Below are positions 19,753-27,812 of a stretch of 64,000 nucleotides of DNA, in pieces (the first letter of the stretch is position 1; every line of letters starts with the position of its first letter). A program made the translations under genes and the position numbers. The notes under the pieces were generated by a model that did not search any database, had not been told where the DNA came from, and saw nothing but the letters and a program-made list of their open reading frames with translations. Source of the DNA: Psychrobacter alimentarius (lineage in GTDB: Bacteria > Pseudomonadota > Gammaproteobacteria > Pseudomonadales > Moraxellaceae); the NCBI RefSeq assembly GCF_001606025.1, contig NZ_CP014945.1:496001-560000 (forward strand). Reading direction: 5' to 3'.

Positions 19753-20532
19753 ATGACCAATACATCATTAGAGTCATCGAACAGCACGCAAAAAAAACCT
19801 TTGTTGGGCGTCAACATTGACCATGTTGCTACATTACGTCAAGCGCGAGGTGTGAGTTACCCAAGTCCTTTGGATGCCGCTCTATTGTGTGAAAAAGCAG
19901 GAGCAGACGGCATTACCATACACCTGCGTGAAGATCGCCGTCATATTCAAGATTCAGACGTCTATGAGATAGCAGAGCAATTAACGACTAGAATGAATTT
20001 AGAAATGGCGGCAACGACTGAAATGCTAGCGATTGCTTGTCAGGTTAAACCATTTTGGGTCTGTCTGGTGCCAGAAAAACGCGCAGAGCTGACAACAGAA
20101 GGGGGGCTCGATGTTGCAGGGCAGGTTGCTGGATTGACAGAATATATTCGTACCTTACAGACCGTAGGTACGAAAGTTTCCTTGTTCATTGATCCAGATG
20201 ACACACAAATCTCTGCCGCCATCAGCTGCGGGGCAGATGCTGTTGAGCTACATACTGGCGCTTATGCTGAAGTATGTTTGACAGAGGATACGGGCGCTCA
20301 AAATGCTGAGCTAAAGCGGATCAAGCAAGCCGTTGCCTTTGCTCAAAGTATGGATCATAAACTTCTGGTGAATGCAGGTCATGGTCTGACACGTGATAAT
20401 GTTAAAGCAATCGCGCAAATTGAAGGTATTTACGAGCTGAACATCGGGCATGCGCTTATCGCTGATGCTATATTCGTAGGCATTGAACAAGCCATTGTTT
20501 TGATGAAAAACGCCATGCACGAAGACAACTAA
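19753..20532 (+). CDS. pdxJ: Pyridoxine 5'-phosphate synthase (PdxJ)
   Basis: Cytosolic TIM-barrel enzyme that condenses deoxyxylulose 5-phosphate with 3-amino-2-oxopropyl phosphate to form pyridoxine 5'-phosphate. The 259-residue protein has [46 protein letters not shown] and LVNAGHGLT, the conserved active-site loops in order. About 15 residues at the N-terminus precede the usual family start. It closes the lepA-to-pdxJ cluster. Confidence 0.97.
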   Translation: MTNTSLESSNSTQKKPLLGVNIDHVATLRQARGVSYPSPLDAALLCEKAGADGITIHLREDRRHIQDSDVYEIAEQLTTRMNLEMAATTEMLAIACQVKPFWVCLVPEKRAELTTEGGLDVAGQVAGLTEYIRTLQTVGTKVSLFIDPDDTQISAAISCGADAVELHTGAYAEVCLTEDTGAQNAELKRIKQAVAFAQSMDHKLLVNAGHGLTRDNVKAIAQIEGIYELNIGHALIADAIFVGIEQAIVLMKNAMHEDN

Positions 20533-20550
20533 TGATAGGGTTGATCGGTT

Positions 20551-21186
20551 TTAGGTATCATCGCAGTGAGTAGGATGGTTTTCATTAAGTTTTTGTTTGA
20601 CAATGCCTGATTGGTTGAATGATATAAGATACATTGCTTTATTATAAGCAACCGTTGGACAATACTTAATGTGACCAAAATGACCTCTAGGAGTGCCACT
20701 ATCGCCCCAGAATTTGGTGTAGTGGCGCCTATTGCCTACTCGTAAGCTTAGCGTACTGTATTTAAGGTTTAACGATTGCTGATTTATTAACACATCTACT
20801 TGAGCATCATAATTTTTACTGTTACTTTTATCTATAAATACCAAAAGCATTGTGCCACCATCTCTTTGGCAGTGTCCTTCTTCAGTAGATAGACACACAA
20901 GCACATCCTCTTTCCTGATATAACTTTCCGCTTTGGCTAATGCGAGTGAGCGCTTTACCTGACTTTGAATACGCTTGGCTTCCATACTTGCTAGTTTTGT
21001 TTGTACCGCAGGTGCTGCCACAGTCACTAAAATTGCTAATATAGCCACGGTAATCATGAGTTCAACAAGGGTAAAACCTTGCTTTGCAATATGGTTCGCA
21101 ATGTTCTTACTTACGATGACTTCCGTCTTATGTCTCGTTGTTTTAGTAAAAACAGGATTTTTTCGAGACAGAACAAAGTAAATCAT
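20551..21186 (-). CDS. FimT/GspH-like type IV pseudopilin
   Basis: Prepilin-like protein with the class III signal KQGFTLVELMITVAILAIL, including G-1, F+1 and E+5, so it should be cut and methylated by PilD. The remainder is a short globular domain typical of GspH/FimT minor pseudopilins. The frame opens at 21270 (239 residues), which would put 64 residues before the cleavage site; the internal ATG at 21186 used here still leaves about 36. Family leaders are usually 6-25 residues, so the true start is uncertain. No other pilus gene is near. It is convergent with pdxJ. Confidence 0.75.
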   Translation of the reverse strand: MIYFVLSRKNPVFTKTTRHKTEVIVSKNIANHIAKQGFTLVELMITVAILAILVTVAAPAVQTKLASMEAKRIQSQVKRSLALAKAESYIRKEDVLVCLSTEEGHCQRDGGTMLLVFIDKSNSKNYDAQVDVLINQQSLNLKYSTLSLRVGNRRHYTKFWGDSGTPRGHFGHIKYCPTVAYNKAMYLISFNQSGIVKQKLNENHPTHCDDT

Positions 21187-21270
21187 AGAGCAGATCAGCT
21201 TATTAAAGAGAAGTGAGATAATGACAGTCAGTTTTCTATAAGGTAAACGTCTCTTATAAAGTGGTTTCAT

Positions 21271-21767
21271 AAAATAGCGTTATCTGTAATAAATCATTCG
21301 ATTTCACAGCCCAGTTTGGCTTATTGGGTAGATATTGTATTTTAATGGAATAATGTTGGCTTTTTAATTATAAACAGAATATATGTCTACTGTCAAAAAA
21401 TGTTTCAATTAGTGAATGAAGGTTTTTAATAATAGAGAAAAATTATCAACTGTATTAAAATACGCTCAGACAATAGATGCTGTTACCTTTACAATCTATT
21501 GTGAACTGACATACAAAAGATAAAAAGCGTAAGGTGTGTTAGTTCTAGGTAACTTCAGCTGGTTATTGTGTTTTAGTTACAACATTATCGTGTAATAATG
21601 TGTAGCTGGTTAACGAAAAAAGTTGTAAACTGAATTGATAATCGCTAAGCTACTCCTTAATTGGTTGTGCTTTGTAACTTTAAATGCGTGAAAGATGTCT
21701 ACTTTAGAGCGTCTTGAAAATCGGTTTTGCTTAACGCATCACTAAAATTATCCTTTGGAGGAAGTCC
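21271..21767. other. 497-bp gene-free region upstream of the OmpA-family gene
   Basis: No plausible ORF. It holds AGCTGGTTA twice as a direct repeat (21557-21565 and 21604-21612) flanking a perfect dyad ACATTAT-CGTGTA-ATAATGT (21582-21601). The rest is AT-rich and presumably carries the porin promoter and a long leader; no single promoter stands out. A strong ribosome binding site (GGAGGAAG) lies just before 21768. Confidence 0.5.
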
Positions 21768-23045
21768 ATGAAATTGAATAAAATTGCTCTAGCTCTGGTT
21801 GCCGTAACAGCTGCACCTCTAGCAGCTAACGCTGGCGTAACGATTAGCCCATTGTTACTTGGTTATCACATGACTGAAGAGTTTAGTGATACGTCTGATA
21901 AGCAACGTGAAGTTCTTACTACAGGCAAAAACCTGCAGAATAATACTGATTTAGCTGGTAATCCTAACGGTGGCGTAGCTAAAGAAAGTAGCTTATACAC
22001 TGGTGCTGCACTAGGTATCGAATTGACTCCTTCTACTCAGTTCCAAGTAGAGTACGGTGTTTCAAACGCAAATGGTGAAGCGTCTGAAGATTCAGCAAAG
22101 TCTGGTGCTAACCGTTTTGACGTAGAGCAAACCATGCTTTCTGGTAACTTCTTGATTGGTACTGAAGAATTTACTGGTTACACCGACAGCGCACTTAAGC
22201 CATACGTATTGGTAGGTGCTGGTCAATCTAAAATCAAAGTAGAAAACCAAGAGACTTATGTTTCTGATCTTACTGGTGAAACAGTTAGTGCTGGTACTGA
22301 AGTAACAAGTTCTAAAGACACTATTGGTAACCTAGGTCTAGGTGCTATGTATCGTATCAACGATGCACTAAGCCTACGTGGTGAAGCTCGTGCGATTCAC
22401 AACTTTGACAACAACTGGTGGGAAGGCATGGCTTTGGCTGGCCTAGAAGTAGTACTTGGCGGTCACTTAGCGCCTACAGTAGCTGTACCACCAATGGAAG
22501 AGCCAGTAGTTGACAACACTCCAGTAGTTGTTGTTGAATCTGATCTTGATTCTGATGGTGATGGTGTAGCTGATAGTATCGATCAGTGCCCAGGTACTCC
22601 AATGAACGTAGTTGTTGATGAAGTTGGGTGCCCAGTACCAGTAGATATTACTGATGAACTGAAAATGGAACTACGTGTATTCTTTGATAACGACAAATCA
22701 GCTATCAAAAATCAGTACAAGCCAGAAATCGCTAAAGTAGCAGAGAAGATGCGCGAGTATCCTAACTCTACAGCACGTATTGAAGGTCATGCTTCTAAAA
22801 CAGGTCCTTCAGCACGTTATAACCAACGTCTATCTGAAGCTCGTGCCGTTGCTGTTAAATCTATGCTAACTAACGAATTCGGTGTTGCTCCAAACCGTCT
22901 ATCAACTGTTGGCTATGGTTATGACAACCCAATCGCACCAAACGATACTGAAGAAGGTCGCGCTATGAACCGTCGTGTTTATGCCATCATCACTGGTGAC
23001 AAAACAATGACTGTTGAGCAAACTAAAGATATGGTTGTTCAGTAA
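21768..23045 (+). CDS. OmpA-family outer-membrane protein
   Basis: Precursor of 425 residues with a signal peptide (MKLNKIALALVAVTAAPLAANA, cleavage after ANA, here quoted to its last residues). An N-terminal eight-strand-type beta-barrel is followed by a Pro/Val-rich linker, a calcium-type thrombospondin-3 motif (DSDGDGVADSIDQCPGTP) and a C-terminal OmpA peptidoglycan-binding domain (RIEGHASKTGPSARYNQRLS, VGYGYDNPI, NRRVYA). Codon use is strongly biased and the ribosome binding site is consensus-like, so high expression is expected. It is probably a main porin or anchor protein; OmpA versus OprF naming is uncertain. Confidence 0.92.
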   Translation: MKLNKIALALVAVTAAPLAANAGVTISPLLLGYHMTEEFSDTSDKQREVLTTGKNLQNNTDLAGNPNGGVAKESSLYTGAALGIELTPSTQFQVEYGVSNANGEASEDSAKSGANRFDVEQTMLSGNFLIGTEEFTGYTDSALKPYVLVGAGQSKIKVENQETYVSDLTGETVSAGTEVTSSKDTIGNLGLGAMYRINDALSLRGEARAIHNFDNNWWEGMALAGLEVVLGGHLAPTVAVPPMEEPVVDNTPVVVVESDLDSDGDGVADSIDQCPGTPMNVVVDEVGCPVPVDITDELKMELRVFFDNDKSAIKNQYKPEIAKVAEKMREYPNSTARIEGHASKTGPSARYNQRLSEARAVAVKSMLTNEFGVAPNRLSTVGYGYDNPIAPNDTEEGRAMNRRVYAIITGDKTMTVEQTKDMVVQ

Positions 23046-23084
23046 GTAATAATCGATTGATTATATTGTTAAATATATAGTTAC

Positions 23085-23116
23085 AAAAAAAGCTACCTAA
23101 TGGGTAGCTTTTTTTA
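23085..23116 (+). terminator. Intrinsic terminator after the OmpA-family gene
   Basis: AGCTACC (23091-23097), loop TAATG, GGTAGCT (23103-23109), flanked by A and T runs. It can act on both strands. Confidence 0.85.
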
Positions 23117-23405
23117 TTTATACATTCAGAAAAGTAAGTTATTACATAAATTTATGAAGCAATAATGTTATACTACCTCCCGAAACATTCTGTAGATTGA
23201 CAGAATGTACATTAGCATAGCTATCTGTATGATGAATTTATCAGTATAGATATATGATTGTATTGAAATTATCTTATTCTAAATATTTTACCTATTGTAA
23301 ATTCTATCGTGAATAAACCTTCGATCTCTATCTGATTTATAAAAAACGTTTATCCAGCGGCGCTTACTGCTACTGCACTTTTTTAAGACAAAACGAGCAT
23401 TTTAT
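23117..23405. other. typA promoter and long leader
   Basis: The gap between the porin terminator and typA. TGT-TATACT at 23166-23174 is an extended -10 element. About 10 bp downstream lies a stem-loop with 8-9 bp arms, ACATTCTGT (23185-23193) and ACAGAATGT (23200-23208). This predicts a leader of about 220 nt before the typA ATG. No ORF is convincing. Confidence 0.45.
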
Positions 23406-25256
23406 ATGGCGAACGATATCAAACACCTGCGTAACATTGCAATTATTGCCCACGTTGACCACGGTAAGACGACTTTGGTTGATAAGCTATTACATCAATC
23501 TGGTACTTTTGGTGACCGCGCAAACATTGCTGAACGCGCAATGGACTCAGGTGATATTGAGCAAGAACGTGGTATCACTATTTTGGCTAAAAACACAGCC
23601 ATTCGATGGACAGATCAAACTTCAGAAACTGAGTATCGTATCAACATCGTTGATACCCCAGGTCACGCCGATTTTGGTGGTGAAGTTGAGCGTGTAATGT
23701 CGATGGTAGATTGCGTACTTCTAGTGGTAGATGCTGTTGATGGTCCAATGCCTCAGACTCGTTTCGTAACGCAAAAAGCATTCGAGCAAGGTCTAAAGCC
23801 GATTGTTGTTATCAATAAAATTGACCGTCCTGGCTCACGCCCTGACTGGGTAATGGATCAAATTTTTGATTTGTTTGACAATCTAGGCGCAAGTGATGAG
23901 CAGTTGGATTTCCCAGTTGTTTATGCTTCAGCTTTGAATGGTATTGCCGGTTTAGAAGCAGACGCTTTAGCTGATGACATGACGCCGCTTTTCAAGACCA
24001 TTGTTGATGTTGTACAGCCACCACAAGTGGATGCTGATGCGCCATTTCGCATGCAAATCTCAAGTCTAGACTATAATAGCTTCGTTGGTGTTATCGGTAT
24101 TGGCCGTATTCAGCGTGGTAAGATTTCAACGAATACGCCAGTCACTGTCATTGATAAGCATGGCAAAACACGTAACGGCCGTATCCTTAAGATTATGGGT
24201 TATCACGGTCTTGATCGTATTGAAGTAGAAGATGCACAAGCAGGTGATATCGTTTGTATTACTGGTATTGATGCACTGCATATTTCAGACACAATCTGTG
24301 ATCCTAACAACGTTGAAGCATTACCAGCACTAACAGTAGATGAACCTACGGTTTCTATGAACTTCCAAGTAAACAATTCGCCGTTTGCTGGTCGTGATGG
24401 TAAGTTTGTGACGTCACGTAATATTCGTGAGCGTCTTGAGCGTGAACTGATTCATAACGTAGCACTACGTGTTGAAGATACTGAATCTCCTGATAAATTT
24501 AAAGTTTCAGGTCGCGGTGAGCTACATTTATCTGTATTGATCGAAAACATGCGCCGTGAAGGGTTTGAGCTTGGTGTATCAGGCCCAGAAGTTATCGTGA
24601 AAGAAGTAGATGGTAAACTTCAAGAGCCTTATGAAAATGTGGTTTTCGATATTGAAGAAGAGCATCAAGGCTCTATCATGGAACAAGTTGGCTTGCGTAA
24701 AGGCGAGATGACCAACATGGAGCTTGATGGTAAAGGTCGTATGCGTATTGAAGCAACGATACCAGCTCGTGGTTTGATTGGTTTCCGTTCAGAGTTCTTA
24801 ACGCTGACTTCAGGTAGTGGCATCATGACGTCAAGCTTCTCACATTACGGTCCGCAAAAGATCGGTGATGTTGGTGGTCGTTCTAACGGTGTATTGGTTT
24901 CTATGGCAAATGGTACTTGCTTAGGATTCGCACTGTTTAACCTACAGAAGCGCGGTAAATTGTTTGCTGAGCCACAGCTTGAAGTTTACGAAGGTATGAT
25001 TGTTGGTCTTAACTCGCGTAACGATGACATGGTTGTTAACCCTACCACTGCTAAGCAGTTAACCAACGTTCGTGCTAGTGGTACTGACGAAGCATTGACA
25101 TTGACACCAGCTGTTAAGTTTACGCTTGAGCAAGCACTTGAGTTTATTCAAGATGACGAATTGGTTGAAGTAACACCAAAAGCTGTTCGTATCCGTAAAC
25201 GCTACCTCACTGAAAGCGAGCGTAAGCGTCACGGTCGTAGCAAAAAAGGTGCTTAA
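23406..25256 (+). CDS. typA: Ribosome-associated GTPase TypA/BipA
   Basis: Translational GTPase needed for 50S assembly and growth at low temperature in E. coli. The 616-residue protein has G1 AHVDHGKTT, switch [12 protein letters not shown]3 [15 protein letters not shown]4 [13 protein letters not shown] and the BipA-specific C-terminal domain ([38 protein letters not shown]). Strong codon bias suggests high expression. It appears monocistronic, with terminators on both sides, and has a long 5' leader. Confidence 0.98.
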   Translation: MANDIKHLRNIAIIAHVDHGKTTLVDKLLHQSGTFGDRANIAERAMDSGDIEQERGITILAKNTAIRWTDQTSETEYRINIVDTPGHADFGGEVERVMSMVDCVLLVVDAVDGPMPQTRFVTQKAFEQGLKPIVVINKIDRPGSRPDWVMDQIFDLFDNLGASDEQLDFPVVYASALNGIAGLEADALADDMTPLFKTIVDVVQPPQVDADAPFRMQISSLDYNSFVGVIGIGRIQRGKISTNTPVTVIDKHGKTRNGRILKIMGYHGLDRIEVEDAQAGDIVCITGIDALHISDTICDPNNVEALPALTVDEPTVSMNFQVNNSPFAGRDGKFVTSRNIRERLERELIHNVALRVEDTESPDKFKVSGRGELHLSVLIENMRREGFELGVSGPEVIVKEVDGKLQEPYENVVFDIEEEHQGSIMEQVGLRKGEMTNMELDGKGRMRIEATIPARGLIGFRSEFLTLTSGSGIMTSSFSHYGPQKIGDVGGRSNGVLVSMANGTCLGFALFNLQKRGKLFAEPQLEVYEGMIVGLNSRNDDMVVNPTTAKQLTNVRASGTDEALTLTPAVKFTLEQALEFIQDDELVEVTPKAVRIRKRYLTESERKRHGRSKKGA

Positions 25257-25340
25257 TATCAAACAGTAGATGACTATCTATTGGAGTGGTATCCGATACT
25301 ACTGTTTTTTAAGATTGGTATCTAAATAGCTGAAAGATTA

Positions 25341-25388
25341 GCAGTATAGAATGAACGAAATATAGTTCATCTTATACTGCTTTTTTTT
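25341..25388 (+). terminator. Intrinsic terminator after typA
   Basis: GCAGTATAGAATGAAC (25341-25356) pairs with GTTCATCTTATACTGC (25365-25380), with one internal mismatch pair, followed by eight T residues. Confidence 0.9.
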
Positions 25389-25396
25389 GGGCTGTA

Positions 25397-25423
25397 ATTC
25401 TTCTATACTGTAAATAGAAGAAT
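25397..25423. repeat. Perfect 10-bp inverted repeat
   Basis: ATTCTTCTAT-ACTGTAA-ATAGAAGAAT, a perfect hairpin just after the typA terminator and about 100 bp before mscL. No T run follows, so it is not an intrinsic terminator. It could be a regulatory stem or an operator. Confidence 0.5.
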
Positions 25424-25524
25424 CAACAGTAGTAGTGTTTTTGGCTATTGTTCTTTAAGCGTAATGTTAAGGCGAGTATTTAGACCCTTATCTGGTCGTA
25501 AATCAATACTTTGAGGAGAAAATG

Positions 25525-25968
25525 ATGAGTATGGTTTCTGAGTTTAAAGAGTTTGCTCTAAAAGGCAATGTGATGGACTTGGCGGTCGGTGTCATTATCG
25601 GTGGAGCCTTTGCGACTATCACAAAGTCTTTGGTTGAAGATATTATGATGCCGATTGTTGCCTTCATAGCAGGTGGTGAAATCAATTTCAAGAACATGTT
25701 CTTAGTTTTAGGTGATGTGCCTGAGGGCGTTGCTAGGAATTACGATGTACTCAAGCAAGCGGGTGTACCAGTGCTAGCTTACGGAAGTTTTATTACCATT
25801 CTTATTAACTTTTTAATTTTGGCTTTTATCATTTTTATGATGGTCAAAATAGTTAATAAAATGCGCCGTAAAGAAGAAGTTAAAGAAGTAGTGAAACAGC
25901 CTTCAGAAGAAGTACAGTTGCTTCGTGAGATTAGTGATAAACTGAGCAGTACCATCATTCATAAATAA
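25525..25968 (+). CDS. mscL: Large-conductance mechanosensitive channel (MscL)
   Basis: Homopentameric inner-membrane channel that opens on osmotic downshock. The protein begins MSMVSEFKEFALKGNVMDLAVGVIIGGAF (given here only as its start, S1 helix and TM1), with a second membrane helix near residues 75-100 and a charged C-terminal helix (KMRRKEEVKEVVKQ). Three in-frame ATGs lie at 25522, 25525 and 25531. GAGGAG at 25513-25518 is best spaced for 25525 (6 bp) or 25531. Length (147 residues) is typical. Confidence 0.96.
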   Translation: MSMVSEFKEFALKGNVMDLAVGVIIGGAFATITKSLVEDIMMPIVAFIAGGEINFKNMFLVLGDVPEGVARNYDVLKQAGVPVLAYGSFITILINFLILAFIIFMMVKIVNKMRRKEEVKEVVKQPSEEVQLLREISDKLSSTIIHK

Positions 25969-25990
25969 GAATTTTTTATTGATATGAGAC

Positions 25991-26023
25991 AAAAAAAGGC
26001 CAACGTAATGTTAGCCTTTTTTT
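25991..26023 (+). terminator. Intrinsic terminator after mscL
   Basis: AAAAAAAGGCCAAC - GTAAT - GTTAGCCTTTTTTT, a GC-centred stem with A and T flanks; possibly bidirectional with the minus-strand gene ending at 26091. Confidence 0.85.
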
Positions 26024-26090
26024 GTTTATCCAGATACTGAGTGTGCAGATATAAATGTGCCAGATAAAACTTCAACCATCTAGCAACGCG

Positions 26091-26546
26091 TTAAGGATTC
26101 ACGACAGGCGTAACGACGACATTATCGTTGGTGTTGATTAGAATCTCTGACGGGCGATCGACGACAATACGTACAAGGTTGTCATTGCTGACTACTTGTG
26201 ACTTATAGTAATTGTCTTCAGCAACAGTACATCCAAGGCAACGACCCATCGCGTCCCAAGGCTCTACAAAAAGCTTTTGCTGTGCTTGATCTGCATTACC
26301 GCCGATCAGTGAAAAAGGTAGACTGACAATATAAGCAGCCGTACCAGCAACGGCATTAACCAGCTGAAGAGGTTTACCTACGATAGTATCAACCATCATT
26401 GTGCCATAAGAAGGGCCAAAATCTGTCTCGTCGATTTCTATGGCTGCCAAGGCAGGCTGCATACTCATGACCAGTAAACTTAAGCTTGCAGCAACAGTAA
26501 AAAATTTCTGCTTTACTGTCTGTGGCTTCTTGGCTTTGACAATCAT
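26091..26546 (-). CDS. Small exported protein of unknown function
   Basis: I do not recognise this 151-residue protein with certainty. It has a clear Sec signal peptide (basic start KAKKPQTVKQK, hydrophobic core, cleavage near QPALA). A short acidic segment follows, then a hydrophobic central stretch (PLQLVNAVAGTAAYIVSLPFS, positions about 58-78) that may be membrane-associated. A CxxC pair (CLGC) lies near residue 104, and the tail is Asn/Val-rich. It stands alone, convergent with mscL. The CLGC pair could be redox-active or bind metal, but nothing else supports this. Confidence 0.7.
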   Translation of the reverse strand: MIVKAKKPQTVKQKFFTVAASLSLLVMSMQPALAAIEIDETDFGPSYGTMMVDTIVGKPLQLVNAVAGTAAYIVSLPFSLIGGNADQAQQKLFVEPWDAMGRCLGCTVAEDNYYKSQVVSNDNLVRIVVDRPSEILINTNDNVVVTPVVNP

Positions 26547-26830
26547 AACGATATCCCAAAATTCGCAATTGGTAGGATTATTAGTTGGCGCTATTTCTAC
26601 TCAGAAGAATAACAACAACATCAATAAATTGGATATTACAGAAAAATCAATCATATGCACTATTTATGTAAGTGTCTACTATATTAAAGCAAGATGCGCC
26701 TGAATAAGCAATAAAAATACGTGTAATCGTTCATCAGTGAAAAAAATATAAATATTTGATTCAAAACGATTGGTGATAATATTGTCTTTTTTATTCAGAA
26801 AACAATTAGTAATGAGATTCTAGGTAGCGT

Positions 26831-27757
26831 TTAAATCAATGGCTGACACAGAGCACAGTAAACACTGGCTCGACCATTGAGTTTGACGTTTTCGAGTATC
26901 GTTTGACAGTGTAAACAGGCTTCACCTTGTCTACCATAGACGTTCAAGGTTTGCTGAAAATACCCCGTTTGACCATCAGCAACGGTAAAGTCTCGTAGTG
27001 TAGAACCGCCAAGTTTAATTGCTTTTTGCAAAATAGTTTTAATATGTCCAACCAAGGTTGTTATTTGATCATAAGACAAATGATGAGCAGGAGTAGCGGG
27101 ATGAATGCCAGATAAGTACAAACTTTCTGTCGCATAAATATTACCAACGCCAACCACAACCTGTTGTTCCATAATGACTGACTTTATAGGGCGCGTAATA
27201 GGCCGTGATGGTTTGTTTGATATGGCAGTCTCGACAGCTTTATTGTTCTCGGTACTCTTGGTACGTTGGATAAAATGGTATAAATAGTCTGCCGTAAATG
27301 CATCTGAAAGTGGTTCGGGACCGAGATGGTCTAACAGTTTACTGCCATAATCCTGATACCATAACACTGACCCAAAACGTCTAGGATCATAATAGTGTAA
27401 CTGTGATCGTTCGTTATTAGTGTTAGTAAATTCGATGACCAAATGATCATGTTTGCGTTTGTCTGTGCCATAACTGAGCTGTTGTAAGCTGCCCGACATT
27501 CCTAAATGAATCAAAAGCTGACGCGTTTTTGGTCTATCAGCTTGCCGGGTAATATTTGATACTGTAGATGAAAAATTGAGTATCAGGTATTTTGCCCTGC
27601 GCTCGACACTATCTAATACATAGTCCACTAGCGCGTCTAAATCATCTGGCATTACCCAACGCAGCTTCGGCTGAAAGATTTTGATATTAGTAATCTTTTG
27701 CCCCAATAGTGGGGTGAGGCTGGTTTTCGTGGTTTCTACTTCAGGCAATTCAGGCAT
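26831..27757 (-). CDS. mutM: Formamidopyrimidine-DNA glycosylase (MutM/Fpg)
   Basis: Base-excision repair glycosylase/AP lyase for 8-oxoguanine. The 308-residue protein starts MPELPEVET, giving the catalytic N-terminal Pro and Glu after Met removal. It has RRAKYLIL with the conserved lysine, LIHLGMSG, YYDPRRFG, VVGVGNIYATESLYLSGI, and a C-terminal zinc finger with two CxxC pairs (CLHC and CALC). It is about 30 residues longer than usual because of a polar insert near residues 165-190. It lies 55 bp downstream of relA on the same strand, so the two may be cotranscribed. Confidence 0.96.
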   Translation of the reverse strand: MPELPEVETTKTSLTPLLGQKITNIKIFQPKLRWVMPDDLDALVDYVLDSVERRAKYLILNFSSTVSNITRQADRPKTRQLLIHLGMSGSLQQLSYGTDKRKHDHLVIEFTNTNNERSQLHYYDPRRFGSVLWYQDYGSKLLDHLGPEPLSDAFTADYLYHFIQRTKSTENNKAVETAISNKPSRPITRPIKSVIMEQQVVVGVGNIYATESLYLSGIHPATPAHHLSYDQITTLVGHIKTILQKAIKLGGSTLRDFTVADGQTGYFQQTLNVYGRQGEACLHCQTILENVKLNGRASVYCALCQPLI

Positions 27758-27812
27758 AATATTTTATGATAACTCTAAGTTGGAATGAATAGATTGTGGT
27801 TCAATTCGGTGT

